DNA of 64,000 nucleotides from Arthrobacter sp. ISL-48 (GCF_018613805.1 NZ_JAGGPL010000018.1:248001-312000), one strand, 5' to 3'. Counted from the first letter of the stretch, positions 33,135 through 42,385 are shown. The notes: a model not told the origin generated them from the letters alone. Made by a program: numbers and translations.

Positions 33135-33758
33135 ATGTCAGACGCGCACTCCACGGAGCACAGTTCCGCCCCCAGCTTCACCATTGAGACGGCCAAGGTC
33201 CTGGCCGAAGTGGCCCACAACCGCCAAAAGGATAAGCTCAAGCGGCCATACCGCGAGCACGTGATCGCCGTCGGGGACGCCTTGGCCGATTTCGACGACG
33301 ACATCCGGATTGCCGGTTACCTTCATGACATTGCCGAAGACACTCCTATCACCCGGCAGGCGCTGCTGGACATGGGCGTTTCCGAGCGGGCCGTGGGCAT
33401 CATCGAGCGCGTGACCAAGCGCCTGCACGACAACCCCGATGATTATCAGGCCGGCATCCGCTTCATCGCCGAGGACCACGACGCAACCCTGGTGAAAATC
33501 GCGGACAACGCCCACAATTCATTGCCCGAGAGGGTCAGGGCCCTGGCCGAGAAGTGGCCGGACAAACCGCCCGTTACCAAGTACCGGGATGCGCGCCCGG
33601 TGCTCTACTCCGCCGTCGACGTGGAAGAGGTCCGCAAGATCCTGGCGCGCGTCAACCCCTGGCTGCTCGAGGAGCTGGACGACCGGCTGGATGAGGAGGA
33701 CGACGTCGATTACGAGAACCTGTCCTACGATGACGCCGGCCCCGAAGCCGCTCAGTGA
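33135..33758 (+). CDS. HD-domain protein, MESH1-like phosphohydrolase
   Basis: The protein has 207 residues. The HD signature 'AGYLHDIAEDTPITRQALLDMG' (about residues 60-81) and 'LVKIADNAHNSLPERVRAL' (about 119-137) match the hydrolase half of RelA/SpoT and the small MESH1-type hydrolases, with H-D, E-D and D-N positions present. An N-terminal His in 'YREHVIAVGDAL' completes the expected metal site. A ppGpp or NADPH phosphatase activity is possible; the acidic tail (EEDDVDYENLSYDD) is unusual. GGAG precedes the ATG. It is a monocistronic gene with an inverted repeat after it. Confidence 0.75.
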   Translation: MSDAHSTEHSSAPSFTIETAKVLAEVAHNRQKDKLKRPYREHVIAVGDALADFDDDIRIAGYLHDIAEDTPITRQALLDMGVSERAVGIIERVTKRLHDNPDDYQAGIRFIAEDHDATLVKIADNAHNSLPERVRALAEKWPDKPPVTKYRDARPVLYSAVDVEEVRKILARVNPWLLEELDDRLDEEDDVDYENLSYDDAGPEAAQ

Positions 33759-33772
33759 CGTTGCTCCAGGGT

Positions 33773-33844
33773 CCCGAGTTCGCCGGAACCGTGTCCGTTC
33801 GCCGGAAGTTCACGGCGAGTTGGCACGGTTCCGGCGAATTCGGG
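33773..33844. terminator. Long inverted repeat between convergent genes
   Basis: Arms at 33773-33793 (CCCGAGTTCGCCGGAACC...) and 33824-33844 (...GGTTCCGGCGAATTCGGG) pair over 21 bases with one mismatch. The 30-base interior repeats the word TTCGCCGGAA once more (33799-33808). Position between two convergent genes suits a bidirectional terminator, but the internal word repetition suggests a dispersed element. Confidence 0.65.
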
Positions 33845-33857
33845 GTCGGCTAAGAGC

Positions 33858-35183
33858 CTAAACGCGGCCCAGGCGGTCGATGTCCTCCAGGAAGTCCCGG
33901 TGAACCTCGTCGCTGACGGTTGTCCGGGTGTCGCCGATGGCGTCGATGTAATCCTCTGTGGAGGGACCCTTCCGGACGGCCGCCCGGACTGAAACGCTGC
34001 CCGTGGAGGCCGCGCCGCCGCCGCTGTCTTCGCCGTAAACTGATTTTTCGAGCGCGCGCTGGGAGGCGCTCCGGGCAGCGAACTCAATGTCCGCGGGAGA
34101 GAAGCCCCCGGTGCGGTCCACCAGCAGCTCCACATCCACGTCGTCCACCACGGGGGCCGGGATGAAGCGCTGCCACATCGCTTCGCGGGCCTGGCGGTCG
34201 GGCAGGCCAATGGGGATGACGTAGTCGAACCGGCCGTGGCGAAGGAACGCTGTGTCCAGGGCGCGGATGAAGTTGGTGGCGCAGACCAGCAGTCGGCCGG
34301 GCTGCTCACGGAAAGCCGGAATGATCTTCAGGAGCTCGTTCGTAACGCCCTGCAACGGTGATGGTGGCTCGCCCGAGCGCTGGGACGCGATCTCCTCGAC
34401 CTCGTCGATGAACACCACGGCGTGCTCCAGCTCGGCGATCTCAAGGAACGTCTCGCGCAGCGCACCGGCCAGCCCTTTCGGGTCCGAGGCGAGCCGCGAC
34501 GGGAACACCTCCACGAACGGCCATTCGAGCCGGGAAGCGATCGCCTTGGCGAATGTGGTCTTGCCCGTGCCCGGCGGACCAAAGAGCACGACGGCGCGCG
34601 GCGGCACCACGCCGTACTCATCGGCCAGGTCCGCCTCCGCCAGGGGGAGGACCAGGCGCCGCTCCAGCAGCTCTTTCTCGCGCCGCATGCCGGCCACGTT
34701 TTCCCACAGGTCCCGGGCCAGGATCCGGCCGCCCAACTGCCCCAGCGCGCCGAGCTCCTGGCGCTGCACGGGGATGGTCCGCTCGAAGTAGCGCAGGTTC
34801 TTCTTGAGCGCGAAGCCGCGGCTGAGGAAGGCCTCCACCCGGGTTTCTGACTCGGGCATCAGCGCGGAGAGTTTGTTGAGCCCGTGCGGGGCCATGCGGT
34901 TTTCGACGGCGGCCAGCAACGAGGTGCCGATCCCACGGCTCCGGTACTCCGGCAGGGTGGCAAGGAAGACGATCCAGCCCTGGTCGTGGGCGGCGCGTCC
35001 GACGGCGGCACCCACCACCATGTCGCCCTGCACCGCCACCACCGCGTGGTCCTTCTCGCACGAGGCCAGGACCTCGGAGAGGGCATAGACGGGCTCTACG
35101 TTGGTGGCCTTGAGCGTTTCCCACAGGTGCAGGATCCCGTCCAGGTCAGCCGAGTGGAAATCCCTGATGCGCCAGTTGGTCAT
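33858..35183 (-). CDS. GNAT acetyltransferase fused to an AAA+ ATPase
   Basis: The protein has 441 residues; the start at 35183 (MTNWRIRDFHSADLDG) begins at the GNAT fold. Residues 1-135 are a GNAT domain with the acetyl-CoA loop 'PEYRSRGIGTSLL' (80-90). Residues about 185-390 are an AAA+ module: Walker A 'FGPPGTGKTTFAKAI' (201-215), Walker B 'AVVFIDEVEEIASQR', sensor-1 'LVCATNF' and Arg finger 'FLRHGRFDYVIPIG'. This is a Cdc48/FtsH-like classical clade AAA. A basic and Gly/Ser-rich region precedes the C-terminus. The domain pairing suggests an ATP-driven remodeller linked to acetylation; substrate unknown. No obvious operon partner. Confidence 0.85.
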   Translation of the reverse strand: MTNWRIRDFHSADLDGILHLWETLKATNVEPVYALSEVLASCEKDHAVVAVQGDMVVGAAVGRAAHDQGWIVFLATLPEYRSRGIGTSLLAAVENRMAPHGLNKLSALMPESETRVEAFLSRGFALKKNLRYFERTIPVQRQELGALGQLGGRILARDLWENVAGMRREKELLERRLVLPLAEADLADEYGVVPPRAVVLFGPPGTGKTTFAKAIASRLEWPFVEVFPSRLASDPKGLAGALRETFLEIAELEHAVVFIDEVEEIASQRSGEPPSPLQGVTNELLKIIPAFREQPGRLLVCATNFIRALDTAFLRHGRFDYVIPIGLPDRQAREAMWQRFIPAPVVDDVDVELLVDRTGGFSPADIEFAARSASQRALEKSVYGEDSGGGAASTGSVSVRAAVRKGPSTEDYIDAIGDTRTTVSDEVHRDFLEDIDRLGRV

Positions 35184-35339
35184 GCCGTGTCTCCCGGGTG
35201 GTTCGTCGTTGAACTGCTCAGTTGGACCGCGCCGTTCCGGCGCGTGGAGCGCTGTGAGGCGCACAACTGAGCATAAGCGAACGTGGGCTGCGGGAAGGTT
35301 GCATGCAGTCTTGGTTACGGATGGGGACAACCCCGACTG

Positions 35340-36101
35340 CTAACCCAGCGGGCGCAGCCGCAGGCCCTGCATACCGCCGTCAACAGCGAGGGCGGTGCCG
35401 GACGTCGACCCTGACCGCGGGCTTGCCAGGTAGGCCACCGCCCCGGCCACTTCCTCGGCCGCCACGAGGCGGCCGTGTGGCTGGCGCGCATTGAGCGCGG
35501 CACGCTCGCCCTCCGGATCCGCCGCAGAGCCAAGCAGCCGGGCCACCCACGGCGTGTCCACCGTGCCGGGGTTGACGCAGTTCACCCGGATGCCCTCGCG
35601 GATGTGGTCAGCGGCCATTGCCAGCGTGAGCGAGAGGACAGCCCCTTTCGACGCCGAATACAGCGCCCGCTGGGGGAGCCCCGCCGTGGCCGCGATGGAA
35701 CACGTATTGACGATGGCAGCTGACGGTGACTGGCGCAGGAACGGAAGGGCGGCGCGTGTCACCCTGGCCACCCCCACGACGTTGATGTTGAGCACGCGGG
35801 CCCATTCGTCGTCGTCATTCGCGGCGACGTCACCCGTTGCTCCGATGCCGGCGTTGTTCACCACGATGTCCAACCTGCCGAATTGAGCCGTGACGGTTTC
35901 GACGGCGGCACGCACCGAAGCGTCGTCCGCCACATTGCATTCAACACCGAAGTGCGGAGTCCCTGCCGGGTTCAGATCCAGGACCGCCACCCGGGCGCCC
36001 CCGGCAGCCAGCCGGTCTGCAACTGCTGCCCCAATGCCGGAAGCCCCGCCCGTCACGATGGCCACCAGCCCGTCGAATTCCGTCTCTACTGACGTGTTCA
36101 T
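35340..36101 (-). CDS. SDR dehydrogenase, probable 2-keto-3-deoxy-L-fuconate dehydrogenase
   Basis: The protein has 253 residues. Cofactor motif 'VTGGASGIGAAVADRLAAGG' (T-G-x3-G-x-G) is followed by 'NNAGIG', Ser in 'IVNTCSIAATAG' and the catalytic 'YSASKGAV' (Y-x3-K). It overlaps the FAH-type hydrolase by four bases (ATGA) and is divergent from the fuconate dehydratase operon. In the non-phosphorylating L-fucose route an SDR oxidises 2-keto-3-deoxy-L-fuconate to the 2,4-diketo acid, so that is the inferred reaction. An L-fucose dehydrogenase role is the main alternative, but the AKR at 38851 better fits that step. Confidence 0.85.
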   Translation of the reverse strand: MNTSVETEFDGLVAIVTGGASGIGAAVADRLAAGGARVAVLDLNPAGTPHFGVECNVADDASVRAAVETVTAQFGRLDIVVNNAGIGATGDVAANDDDEWARVLNINVVGVARVTRAALPFLRQSPSAAIVNTCSIAATAGLPQRALYSASKGAVLSLTLAMAADHIREGIRVNCVNPGTVDTPWVARLLGSAADPEGERAALNARQPHGRLVAAEEVAGAVAYLASPRSGSTSGTALAVDGGMQGLRLRPLG

Positions 36102-36979
36102 TTTGCTGCTCCTTGCCGGTAAAACTCCTGGCGCTGGCGGCCAAGGCCTTCAATGTCGAGCTCCACCACGTCGCCGGGCTGGAGATACGGGAAGCGGCCG
36201 GACAGGGCCACACCCTCGGGAGTGCCGGTGAGAATCACGTCTCCAGGCTCAAGGAGCATGTACTGGCTCACGTGGTGGACCAGCGTGGCAACGTCAAAGA
36301 TGAGGTCCGCCGTCGAGGAATCCTGCCTGACTTCGCCGTTGACCACTGAACGCAACCGCAGCTGGCCGGGATCAACTTCATCGGCAGGGATAAGCCAAGG
36401 GCCAAGGGGTGTGGACGCGGGCAGGGATTTACCCTTGGTCCATTGGCCGGCCGCGCCGGGCAGTTGGTACTCGCGCTCTGAGAGGTCGTTGGCCACCAGA
36501 TATCCTGCGACGTAATCCAGGGCATCGGCGGGATCTGCCAAATAGCTGGCCTCCTTCCCGATGACCACTCCCAACTCAACTTCCCAGTCGTACTTTTCCG
36601 ACGACGGCGGGATGGGGGCGGCGTCGAACGGTCCACTGACAGTGTTGGACGGCTTGAGGAAAACCACGGGGATTTCGGGCGGGGCGGATCCTGATTCGGC
36701 GGCATGCGCCGCGTAGTTCATACCGATGCAGACAACAGAGCCGGGGCGGGCAATGGGTGCTCCGACCCGAAGGCTGGAGGCCGCTGAAAGCTCGGGCAGT
36801 TCCCCTGCGGAGAGGGCCCTCCGGGTGCGGGCGACGCCGTCCTGGGCGAGGAACGGGCCGTCGACGTCCCCGGTCAGGGGCGTGAGGCTGAAGTAGTTTT
36901 CGTTCCCGTCGGCGTCAACTGTGATCACCGCCGGTTGTTCCTGTCCTAGTTCGCCCAGCCGGGCCAGCTTGATACTCAT
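36098..36979 (-). CDS. FAH-family hydrolase, probable 2,4-diketo-3-deoxy-L-fuconate hydrolase
   Basis: The protein has 293 residues. AAGGGAG precedes the ATG at 36979. Family motifs are 'VVCIGMNYAAHAAESG', metal ligand region 'YDWEVELGVVIGKEA', 'LVANDLSEREYQ' and 'GDVILTGTPEGVAL'. In the L-fucose pathway this enzyme type cleaves the diketo acid to pyruvate and L-lactate. It precedes the SDR gene in an operon and a partial FucR-type site lies at 37013-37027. The reaction is inferred from locus content; FAH proteins act on many 3-keto acids. Confidence 0.88.
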   Translation of the reverse strand: MSIKLARLGELGQEQPAVITVDADGNENYFSLTPLTGDVDGPFLAQDGVARTRRALSAGELPELSAASSLRVGAPIARPGSVVCIGMNYAAHAAESGSAPPEIPVVFLKPSNTVSGPFDAAPIPPSSEKYDWEVELGVVIGKEASYLADPADALDYVAGYLVANDLSEREYQLPGAAGQWTKGKSLPASTPLGPWLIPADEVDPGQLRLRSVVNGEVRQDSSTADLIFDVATLVHHVSQYMLLEPGDVILTGTPEGVALSGRFPYLQPGDVVELDIEGLGRQRQEFYRQGAAK

Positions 36980-37012
36980 GGTCTCCCTTGATTTTAGGGT
37001 TAAAGTTCCCGA

Positions 37013-37096
37013 TAACATCCGAGCTTTTGCCGCCCGGCTTCCCTAATACTACGCAGAAGTGACCCATTGACAAGTAAAACATCGGATGTTTAGGTT
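37013..37096. promoter_or_regulatory. Divergent fucose promoters with AAACATC-G-GATGTTT operator
   Basis: AAACATC-G-GATGTTT (37077-37091) is a perfect palindrome lying between TTGACA (37067-37072) and TAGGTT (37091-37096), an 18-base-spaced promoter reading toward fuconate dehydratase. TAACATC-C-GAGCTTT (37013-37027), 34 bases upstream of the hydrolase start, matches the same motif at 10 of 14 arm positions. The same motif recurs at 45296-45310 and 45449-45463. Confidence 0.8.
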
Positions 37097-37182
37097 AATC
37101 CAGATCCTCCACCCGGCTGCCTGACTTGGCGCCCGGTGGGCCACGAAACGCAACGTACGGCAGTTGCACACATAGGAGCATG

Positions 37183-38547
37183 ATGAGCGTCATCACCGCG
37201 GTAGAAACTTTTGACATCCGCTTTCCCACCTCGAAGGAACTGGACGGCTCGGACGCCATGAACCCGGACCCCGATTACTCGGCCGCCTACCTCATCATCA
37301 GCACCGATGCAGGGGACGGCCTGGAGGGCCACGGCTTTGTCTTCACCATCGGGCGGGGGAATGAGGTGGAAGCCGCAGCCATCGACGCCCTCCGTCCCCA
37401 CATTCTGGGCCGCAACGTGGAAGAGCTGATCGCCGATATGGGCGCGAGCTGGAAGCTGCTGGTCCATGATTCCCAACTGCGTTGGCTGGGTCCGGAGAAG
37501 GGAGTAATGCACATGGCGATCGGCGCTGTGGTAAATGCCCTGTGGGACCTGAAAGCCAAGCGCGCCGGACTTCCGCTGTGGGAGCTGCTGGCCGCTCTCA
37601 GCCCGGAGGAGATCGTTGCCCTGGTGGACTTCCGCTACCTCAGCGATGCCTTGACGCCGGAAGAAGCCCTGGAGATCCTCCGCCGCGCCGAGCCAGGGCG
37701 GGCCGAACGGCATGCCCGGCTCCTCACTGAAGGTTATGCCGGCTACACCACAACGCCCGGCTGGCTCGGGTACAGCGACGAGAAGCTCGCCCGGCTGGCC
37801 AAGGAGGCCGTAGCGGACGGCTTTGCCCAGATCAAGCTCAAGGTAGGGGCCTCGCTGCAGGATGACATCCGGCGCGTCCGGGCCGCCCGCGAAGCCGTGG
37901 GTCCGGACATCAAGATCGCCGTCGACGCCAACCAGCGATGGGATGTGCAGGAAGCCATCGAATGGATGGCTCATCTGGCACCCTACGACATCGCCTGGAT
38001 CGAAGAACCCACCAGCCCGGACGACGTCCTGGGGCACGCCGCCATCGCCCGGGGCGTGGCGCCCATCCCGGTAGCCACCGGGGAGCACGTGCAGAACCGC
38101 GTGGTGTTCAAGCAACTTCTGCAGGCACAAGCCATCGAAGTACTCCAGATTGACGCCGCGCGGGTGGCGGGGGTGAACGAGAACATCGCCATCCTTCTGC
38201 TCGCGGCAAAGTTCGGCGTCCGGGTGTGCCCGCACGCCGGCGGTGTCGGACTCTGCGAAGCGGTCCAGCACCTTTCCATGTTCGATTTCATCGCCGTCTC
38301 GGGAGAGAAGGACGACCGTATGATTGAGTTTGTGGACCACCTCCACGAGCATTTCATCACCCCGGTGGATGTACACGGGGGCTGCTACTGGCCGCCGTCA
38401 GCACCTGGCGCGGGCGCGGAAATGCACCGGCAGACGCTGGCCAGTTACAGCTTTCCCGACGGCGAGATCTGGAGCGGTGACCTACCGGCCGGTGGTACGG
38501 TCCCCGTGCCGGAACTGGCTCTCAATGAGGCTGCCGCTGATGTCTGA
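37183..38547 (+). CDS. L-fuconate dehydratase (enolase superfamily)
   Basis: The protein has 454 residues. AGGAG at 37174-37178 favours the second of two adjacent ATGs. The family hallmark '[19 protein letters not shown]' is highly diagnostic for L-fuconate dehydratases. The catalytic K-x-K is in 'AQIKLKVGA', metal ligands in 'IAVDANQRW', '[10 protein letters not shown]' and 'ATGEHVQNR', and the catalytic His in '[10 protein letters not shown]'. It dehydrates L-fuconate to 2-keto-3-deoxy-L-fuconate. It is the first gene of the seven-gene plus-strand operon and the strongest evidence for L-fucose as the substrate. Confidence 0.94.
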   Translation: MSVITAVETFDIRFPTSKELDGSDAMNPDPDYSAAYLIISTDAGDGLEGHGFVFTIGRGNEVEAAAIDALRPHILGRNVEELIADMGASWKLLVHDSQLRWLGPEKGVMHMAIGAVVNALWDLKAKRAGLPLWELLAALSPEEIVALVDFRYLSDALTPEEALEILRRAEPGRAERHARLLTEGYAGYTTTPGWLGYSDEKLARLAKEAVADGFAQIKLKVGASLQDDIRRVRAAREAVGPDIKIAVDANQRWDVQEAIEWMAHLAPYDIAWIEEPTSPDDVLGHAAIARGVAPIPVATGEHVQNRVVFKQLLQAQAIEVLQIDAARVAGVNENIAILLLAAKFGVRVCPHAGGVGLCEAVQHLSMFDFIAVSGEKDDRMIEFVDHLHEHFITPVDVHGGCYWPPSAPGAGAEMHRQTLASYSFPDGEIWSGDLPAGGTVPVPELALNEAAADV

Positions 38548-38854
38548 GACCATCGTGTTGCATACCCGGCTGAAGCCCGGTGCAGCCCAGGCCTATGCGG
38601 ACGCGCACGCTGAGATACCGGCGGAGCTGGTGGCTGCCTTGAAGGACGCAGGTGTCGGCAATTGGCGGATCTGGCGCAGCGGCCAGGAGCTGATCCACGT
38701 CGTGGAAGTTGATGACTACAAGGCCATGCGCCACGAGCTCGCCGGGAACCCTGTCAATATTGCCTGGCAGGCGCGGATGGCTGAGCTTCTGGAAATCGAG
38801 GACGACTACAGCGGCAACGATTCAGGCGTGCCGCTGGTCTGGGAGCTGCCATGA
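38540..38854 (+). CDS. RhaM-type mutarotase, probably for L-fucose
   Basis: The protein has 104 residues, the normal size of the L-rhamnose/L-fucose mutarotase family. It starts inside the dehydratase gene (8-base overlap) with [14 protein letters not shown]. The conserved His in '[12 protein letters not shown]', Trp residues in '[10 protein letters not shown]' and '[11 protein letters not shown]' are present. It interconverts the anomers of the sugar, supplying the beta-pyranose used by the dehydrogenase. The family name alone does not separate rhamnose from fucose; the locus favours fucose. Confidence 0.88.
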   Translation: MSETIVLHTRLKPGAAQAYADAHAEIPAELVAALKDAGVGNWRIWRSGQELIHVVEVDDYKAMRHELAGNPVNIAWQARMAELLEIEDDYSGNDSGVPLVWELP

Positions 38855-39864
38855 GCGAGGGTATTTTTTCCGGGGCAGGAACGCTCCACCTCGGCAGGTT
38901 GGGCTTCGGTGGCGCCGGGATCGGGAATCTTTACCGGGCGATGTCGGACGGCAGGGCAACTGCGACAGTCGAGGCCGCCTGGGACGCCGGCATCAGGTAC
39001 TTCGATACCGCTCCGCACTACGGCCTGGGCCTATCCGAGCGGCGCCTCGGTACGGTGCTGAAGGGGAAGCCGCGGCAGGAATTTGTCCTGTCCACGAAGG
39101 TGGGACGCCTCCTGGCGCCCAAGCAGGGCGTGCTGATGGGCGGCACCGGCCCGGGTACCGGCGAAGCTCCGGGAGTACCAGGGGATCCGGAAGGCTTCGA
39201 TGTGCCTGCCACGAGCCGCCGCGTCTGGGATTTTTCCGAGCATGGGATCCGGCAGAGCATTGAGGAGTCACTCGAACGGCTCGGCCTGGACCAGGTGGAC
39301 ATCGCCTATCTTCACGATGCCGACGTCCACGACCTCGCCGGTGGCATCCGGGACGGACTGCCCGCCCTCGAAAAACTGCGAGCCGAAGGGCTGGTCCGCG
39401 CCATCGGCGTCGGGCTTAACTCGGCCGAAGCGGCCCTTGAGTGTGTGGAGGCCGCGGACCTGGACCTGGTCATGCTCGCGGGCCGGTACACGCTGTTGGA
39501 GCAGCCAAAGGTTCCGCTGCTGGAGCGCTGTGTGGAAAAGGGCACGGGAGTGGTCAATGTCGGAGCCTACAATTCCGGGCTGCTGGCCAGGCATAACGTA
39601 CCCGAAAACGCCCATTACAACTACGGGCAGGCACCTCACACGCAGCTGGAACGCGCCAGGCGGCTCGCCGGGATCTGCGGCAGCTTCGGTGTGGAGCTTC
39701 CGGCGGCGGCGCTTCAGTTCGGTCTGCGTCACCCCGCCGTGGTCAACGTGACGGTGGGGGCAACGTCCCCCGAGCAGATGAGTGACAACGCCGCACGGAT
39801 GGCCGAAGACATTCCTGAAGAACTCTGGACTGAGCTCTCACACCAGGGGTTGATTCCGTCATGA
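38851..39864 (+). CDS. Aldo/keto reductase, probable L-fucose dehydrogenase
   Basis: The protein has 337 residues in the D-threo-aldose 1-dehydrogenase branch of AKRs. It has the catalytic Tyr in 'YFDTAPHYGLGLSERRLG', 'VLSTKVGRLL' with the catalytic Lys, and 'IAYLHDADVHD' with the His. ATGA overlaps join it to the mutarotase before and the lactonase after. Oxidation of L-fucose to L-fucono-1,5-lactone is the expected reaction; D-arabinose and L-galactose are usual alternative substrates of this branch. Confidence 0.88.
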   Translation: MSEGIFSGAGTLHLGRLGFGGAGIGNLYRAMSDGRATATVEAAWDAGIRYFDTAPHYGLGLSERRLGTVLKGKPRQEFVLSTKVGRLLAPKQGVLMGGTGPGTGEAPGVPGDPEGFDVPATSRRVWDFSEHGIRQSIEESLERLGLDQVDIAYLHDADVHDLAGGIRDGLPALEKLRAEGLVRAIGVGLNSAEAALECVEAADLDLVMLAGRYTLLEQPKVPLLERCVEKGTGVVNVGAYNSGLLARHNVPENAHYNYGQAPHTQLERARRLAGICGSFGVELPAAALQFGLRHPAVVNVTVGATSPEQMSDNAARMAEDIPEELWTELSHQGLIPS

Positions 39865-40856
39865 TCGATTCGCATCTTCACCTGTGGGAACTGCCCCTTG
39901 CCACCGAAACCTCTGCCACCGAAGTCGATGCGGCCGGGCAGTCCGGCGCTCCGGGCGCGCCCCGTCGTCCCTATGCCTGGCTGGGTCCGCAGCATGGATC
40001 CCTGTTCCGCAGCTTTGGGGAACAGGAGGCCCAGGAGACGCTCGTGGACGCGGGCGTCCGGGGTGCGGTACTCGTTCAGGCCGACGACACCCTCGCGGAC
40101 ACGGAATCCATGCTCGCGGCCGCGGACCGCAACGACTGGGTACTCGCCGTCGTCGGCTGGATACCGCTGGAACACCCTGACCTGGCGCAGGCGGAGCTTG
40201 AGCGGCTGGGCGCGAATCCGAAGTTCCGTGGGGTCCGCCACCTTGTCCACGACGATCCACGCGATGACTTCCTTGAGCTGCCCGGGGTTCGCGAATCGTT
40301 GAGGCTGGTCGCTGACAGGGGACTGGCCCTGGACATTCCGGATGCCTATCCCCGCCATCTGCACCGTGCCGTCGCCCTGGCCCGTGACCTCCCCGAACTC
40401 ACCGTGGTGCTGGACCATCTGGGCAAACCGCCGCTCACGGACGCTATGTCCGCCGGCCGCAGGCCCCATCCTGAACTGGAGCGCTGGCGCCGGGAGTTCC
40501 GCGCGCTGGCCGGGCAGCCCAACACCGTGGCGAAGGTATCGGGGCTGCACCTGCCCGGACTCGAATACACGGCTACGGCGCTGCGTCCCCTGTGGGAAGA
40601 GGCCCTGGCGGCTTTTGGCCCGGAGCGGCTGATGATCGGCATGGACTGGCCAGTCAGCACGCTGGGCGCGCCCTACCACCGCACCCTGGAAGTGCTCCTG
40701 GAACTGGCCGCCGACCTGGACCCCGCGGCCCGGCACGCCTTCCTGGAGGGCACCGCGGCCCGCACCTACGGATTGCGCACGCCGGAATCCGCATTGTCGA
40801 AACCGGAACGTCCGGAATCGGAGAATTTAACCAGGCAAGACGAGGTGAAAGCATGA
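39861..40856 (+). CDS. Amidohydrolase-family lactonase, probable L-fucono-1,5-lactonase
   Basis: The protein has 331 residues with the amidohydrolase_2 TIM-barrel. It opens 'MIDSHLHLWELP' (metal HxH) and continues with 'VRHLVHDDPRDDF', the 'VVLDHLGKPPL' strand and the late Asp in 'MIGMDWPVST'. The family hydrolyses sugar lactones. In this locus it would open L-fucono-1,5-lactone to L-fuconate. Start ATG overlaps the AKR stop (ATGA). The insert rich in Ala/Glu/Thr near residues 11-30 is longer than usual. Confidence 0.88.
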   Translation: MIDSHLHLWELPLATETSATEVDAAGQSGAPGAPRRPYAWLGPQHGSLFRSFGEQEAQETLVDAGVRGAVLVQADDTLADTESMLAAADRNDWVLAVVGWIPLEHPDLAQAELERLGANPKFRGVRHLVHDDPRDDFLELPGVRESLRLVADRGLALDIPDAYPRHLHRAVALARDLPELTVVLDHLGKPPLTDAMSAGRRPHPELERWRREFRALAGQPNTVAKVSGLHLPGLEYTATALRPLWEEALAAFGPERLMIGMDWPVSTLGAPYHRTLEVLLELAADLDPAARHAFLEGTAARTYGLRTPESALSKPERPESENLTRQDEVKA

Positions 40857-42385
40857 CCACGGAGCAAACACCGCTGTTGTCCGTGCGTGGCGTAGGGAAG
40901 ACCTTCCCCGGAGTCAGGGCCCTGCACAACATGCAGCTGGACTTACAGCGCGGAGAGGTCCTGGCGCTCGTGGGTGAGAACGGGGCCGGCAAGTCAACAC
41001 TGATGAAGCTGCTCTCGGGCATCTACGTCCCGGACGAGGGAACGTTCGAGCTTAACGGTGTGGCCTTTACGCCGGCCGGCCCGAAGCATGCCCAGGAAAT
41101 GGGCATCAGCATCATTCACCAGGAGTTCAACTTGATGCCGGACCTGACCGTGGCGCAGAACATCTACATCGGCCGCGAACCACGCCGCTATGGAATGCTC
41201 AGCGAGCGCGCCCTCAACCGGAAGACCCAGGACCTCTTTGACCGCATGAGCCTCAGGTTGGATCCGAGGGAGCGCTGCGGCCAGCTGACGGTGGCTAAAC
41301 AGCAGATGGTGGAGATTGCCAAGGCCCTCAGCCACGACTCCAAGGTGATCATCATGGATGAGCCCACCGCCGCGCTGAACGACGCCGAAGTGGCCACCCT
41401 CCATGAACTGATCCGGGGGTTTGTCTCGCCGGAGACGGGGGTGATCTACATTTCGCACCGCATGGACGAGCTCAAGCAGATATCCCAGCGCATCACGGTC
41501 ATCCGCGACGGCGAATACGTTGACACCGTGGACACAGAGGAAACCACCATGCGGGAAGTCATCTCGCTCATGGTCGGCCGCACGATTTCCGGTGAACAGC
41601 GCCCGGCGGCGGAAGAAACGGAGCGTCCGGACGACGTCGTACTGTCCGTTGCGGGGCTCAGCACGCCTTCCCTGCTCAAGGACATCGGTTTCGAGCTGCG
41701 CCGGGGCGAGATCCTGGGCTTTTCCGGACTCATGGGAGCGGGCCGGACCGAAGTGGCGCGGGCGCTTGTCGGCGCGGACAAGGCAAGCTTTGAGCGGCTG
41801 CAGGTGAACGCGGACGACGTACGGATTCCCAACCCCGCCGCCGCCGCGAAGCTCGGCATCGGCTACCTGTCTGAGGACCGCAAGCATCTTGGCCTCATGC
41901 TGGAACGCGACGTGAAGGAGAACATCATGCTGTCCTCACTCGCCGAAAACTCTTCCGCGGGTTTTATCCGTGATGCATCGCTGCGCCGCACGGCCGACGA
42001 ATACGCCCGGAAGCTCCGGATCAAGACGCCGTCCATCAAGCAGCTGGCCAGGAACCTTTCCGGCGGAAACCAACAGAAGGTGGTGATCGCGAAGTGGCTG
42101 GTCAAGGACTGCGACATCCTCATCTTCGACGAGCCCACCAGGGGCATCGATGTGGGAGCCAAGGATGAGATCTACAGGCTCCTCAACGAGCTGGCCGCCG
42201 AGGGCAAGGCGATCATCATGATCTCTTCCGAACTGCCCGAAATCCTCCGCCTGTCCCACCGGATCGCCGTCATGTGCGAAGGGCGAATCACCGGCTTCCT
42301 CAGTAACAAGGAAGCCACCCAGGAAAACATCATGGAACTTGCCACCCGGCGCGTCTCCATCACCACAGGAGCACCAACCTTATGA
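40853..42385 (+). CDS. Sugar ABC transporter ATPase (RbsA/XylG type)
   Basis: The protein has 510 residues with two tandem nucleotide-binding domains. Domain 1 has Walker A 'GENGAGKSTLMKLLSG', signature 'LTVAKQQMVEIAKAL' and Walker B 'VIIMDEPTAAL'. Domain 2 has the degenerate Walker A 'GLMGAGRTEVARALVG', with 'LSGGNQQKV' and 'ILIFDEPTRGIDVG' intact. That asymmetry is normal for carbohydrate importers of the CUT2 class. GAGGTG precedes the ATG at 40853. It powers the importer with the permease at 42382 and binding protein at 43512, presumably for free L-fucose or a fucoside. Confidence 0.95.
   Translation: MTTEQTPLLSVRGVGKTFPGVRALHNMQLDLQRGEVLALVGENGAGKSTLMKLLSGIYVPDEGTFELNGVAFTPAGPKHAQEMGISIIHQEFNLMPDLTVAQNIYIGREPRRYGMLSERALNRKTQDLFDRMSLRLDPRERCGQLTVAKQQMVEIAKALSHDSKVIIMDEPTAALNDAEVATLHELIRGFVSPETGVIYISHRMDELKQISQRITVIRDGEYVDTVDTEETTMREVISLMVGRTISGEQRPAAEETERPDDVVLSVAGLSTPSLLKDIGFELRRGEILGFSGLMGAGRTEVARALVGADKASFERLQVNADDVRIPNPAAAAKLGIGYLSEDRKHLGLMLERDVKENIMLSSLAENSSAGFIRDASLRRTADEYARKLRIKTPSIKQLARNLSGGNQQKVVIAKWLVKDCDILIFDEPTRGIDVGAKDEIYRLLNELAAEGKAIIMISSELPEILRLSHRIAVMCEGRITGFLSNKEATQENIMELATRRVSITTGAPTL

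Noticed and set aside
37090..38376. Minus-strand 428-residue frame opposite L-fuconate dehydratase
   Set aside because: Antisense of a gene with all catalytic motifs; sequence is a typical GC-driven shadow.
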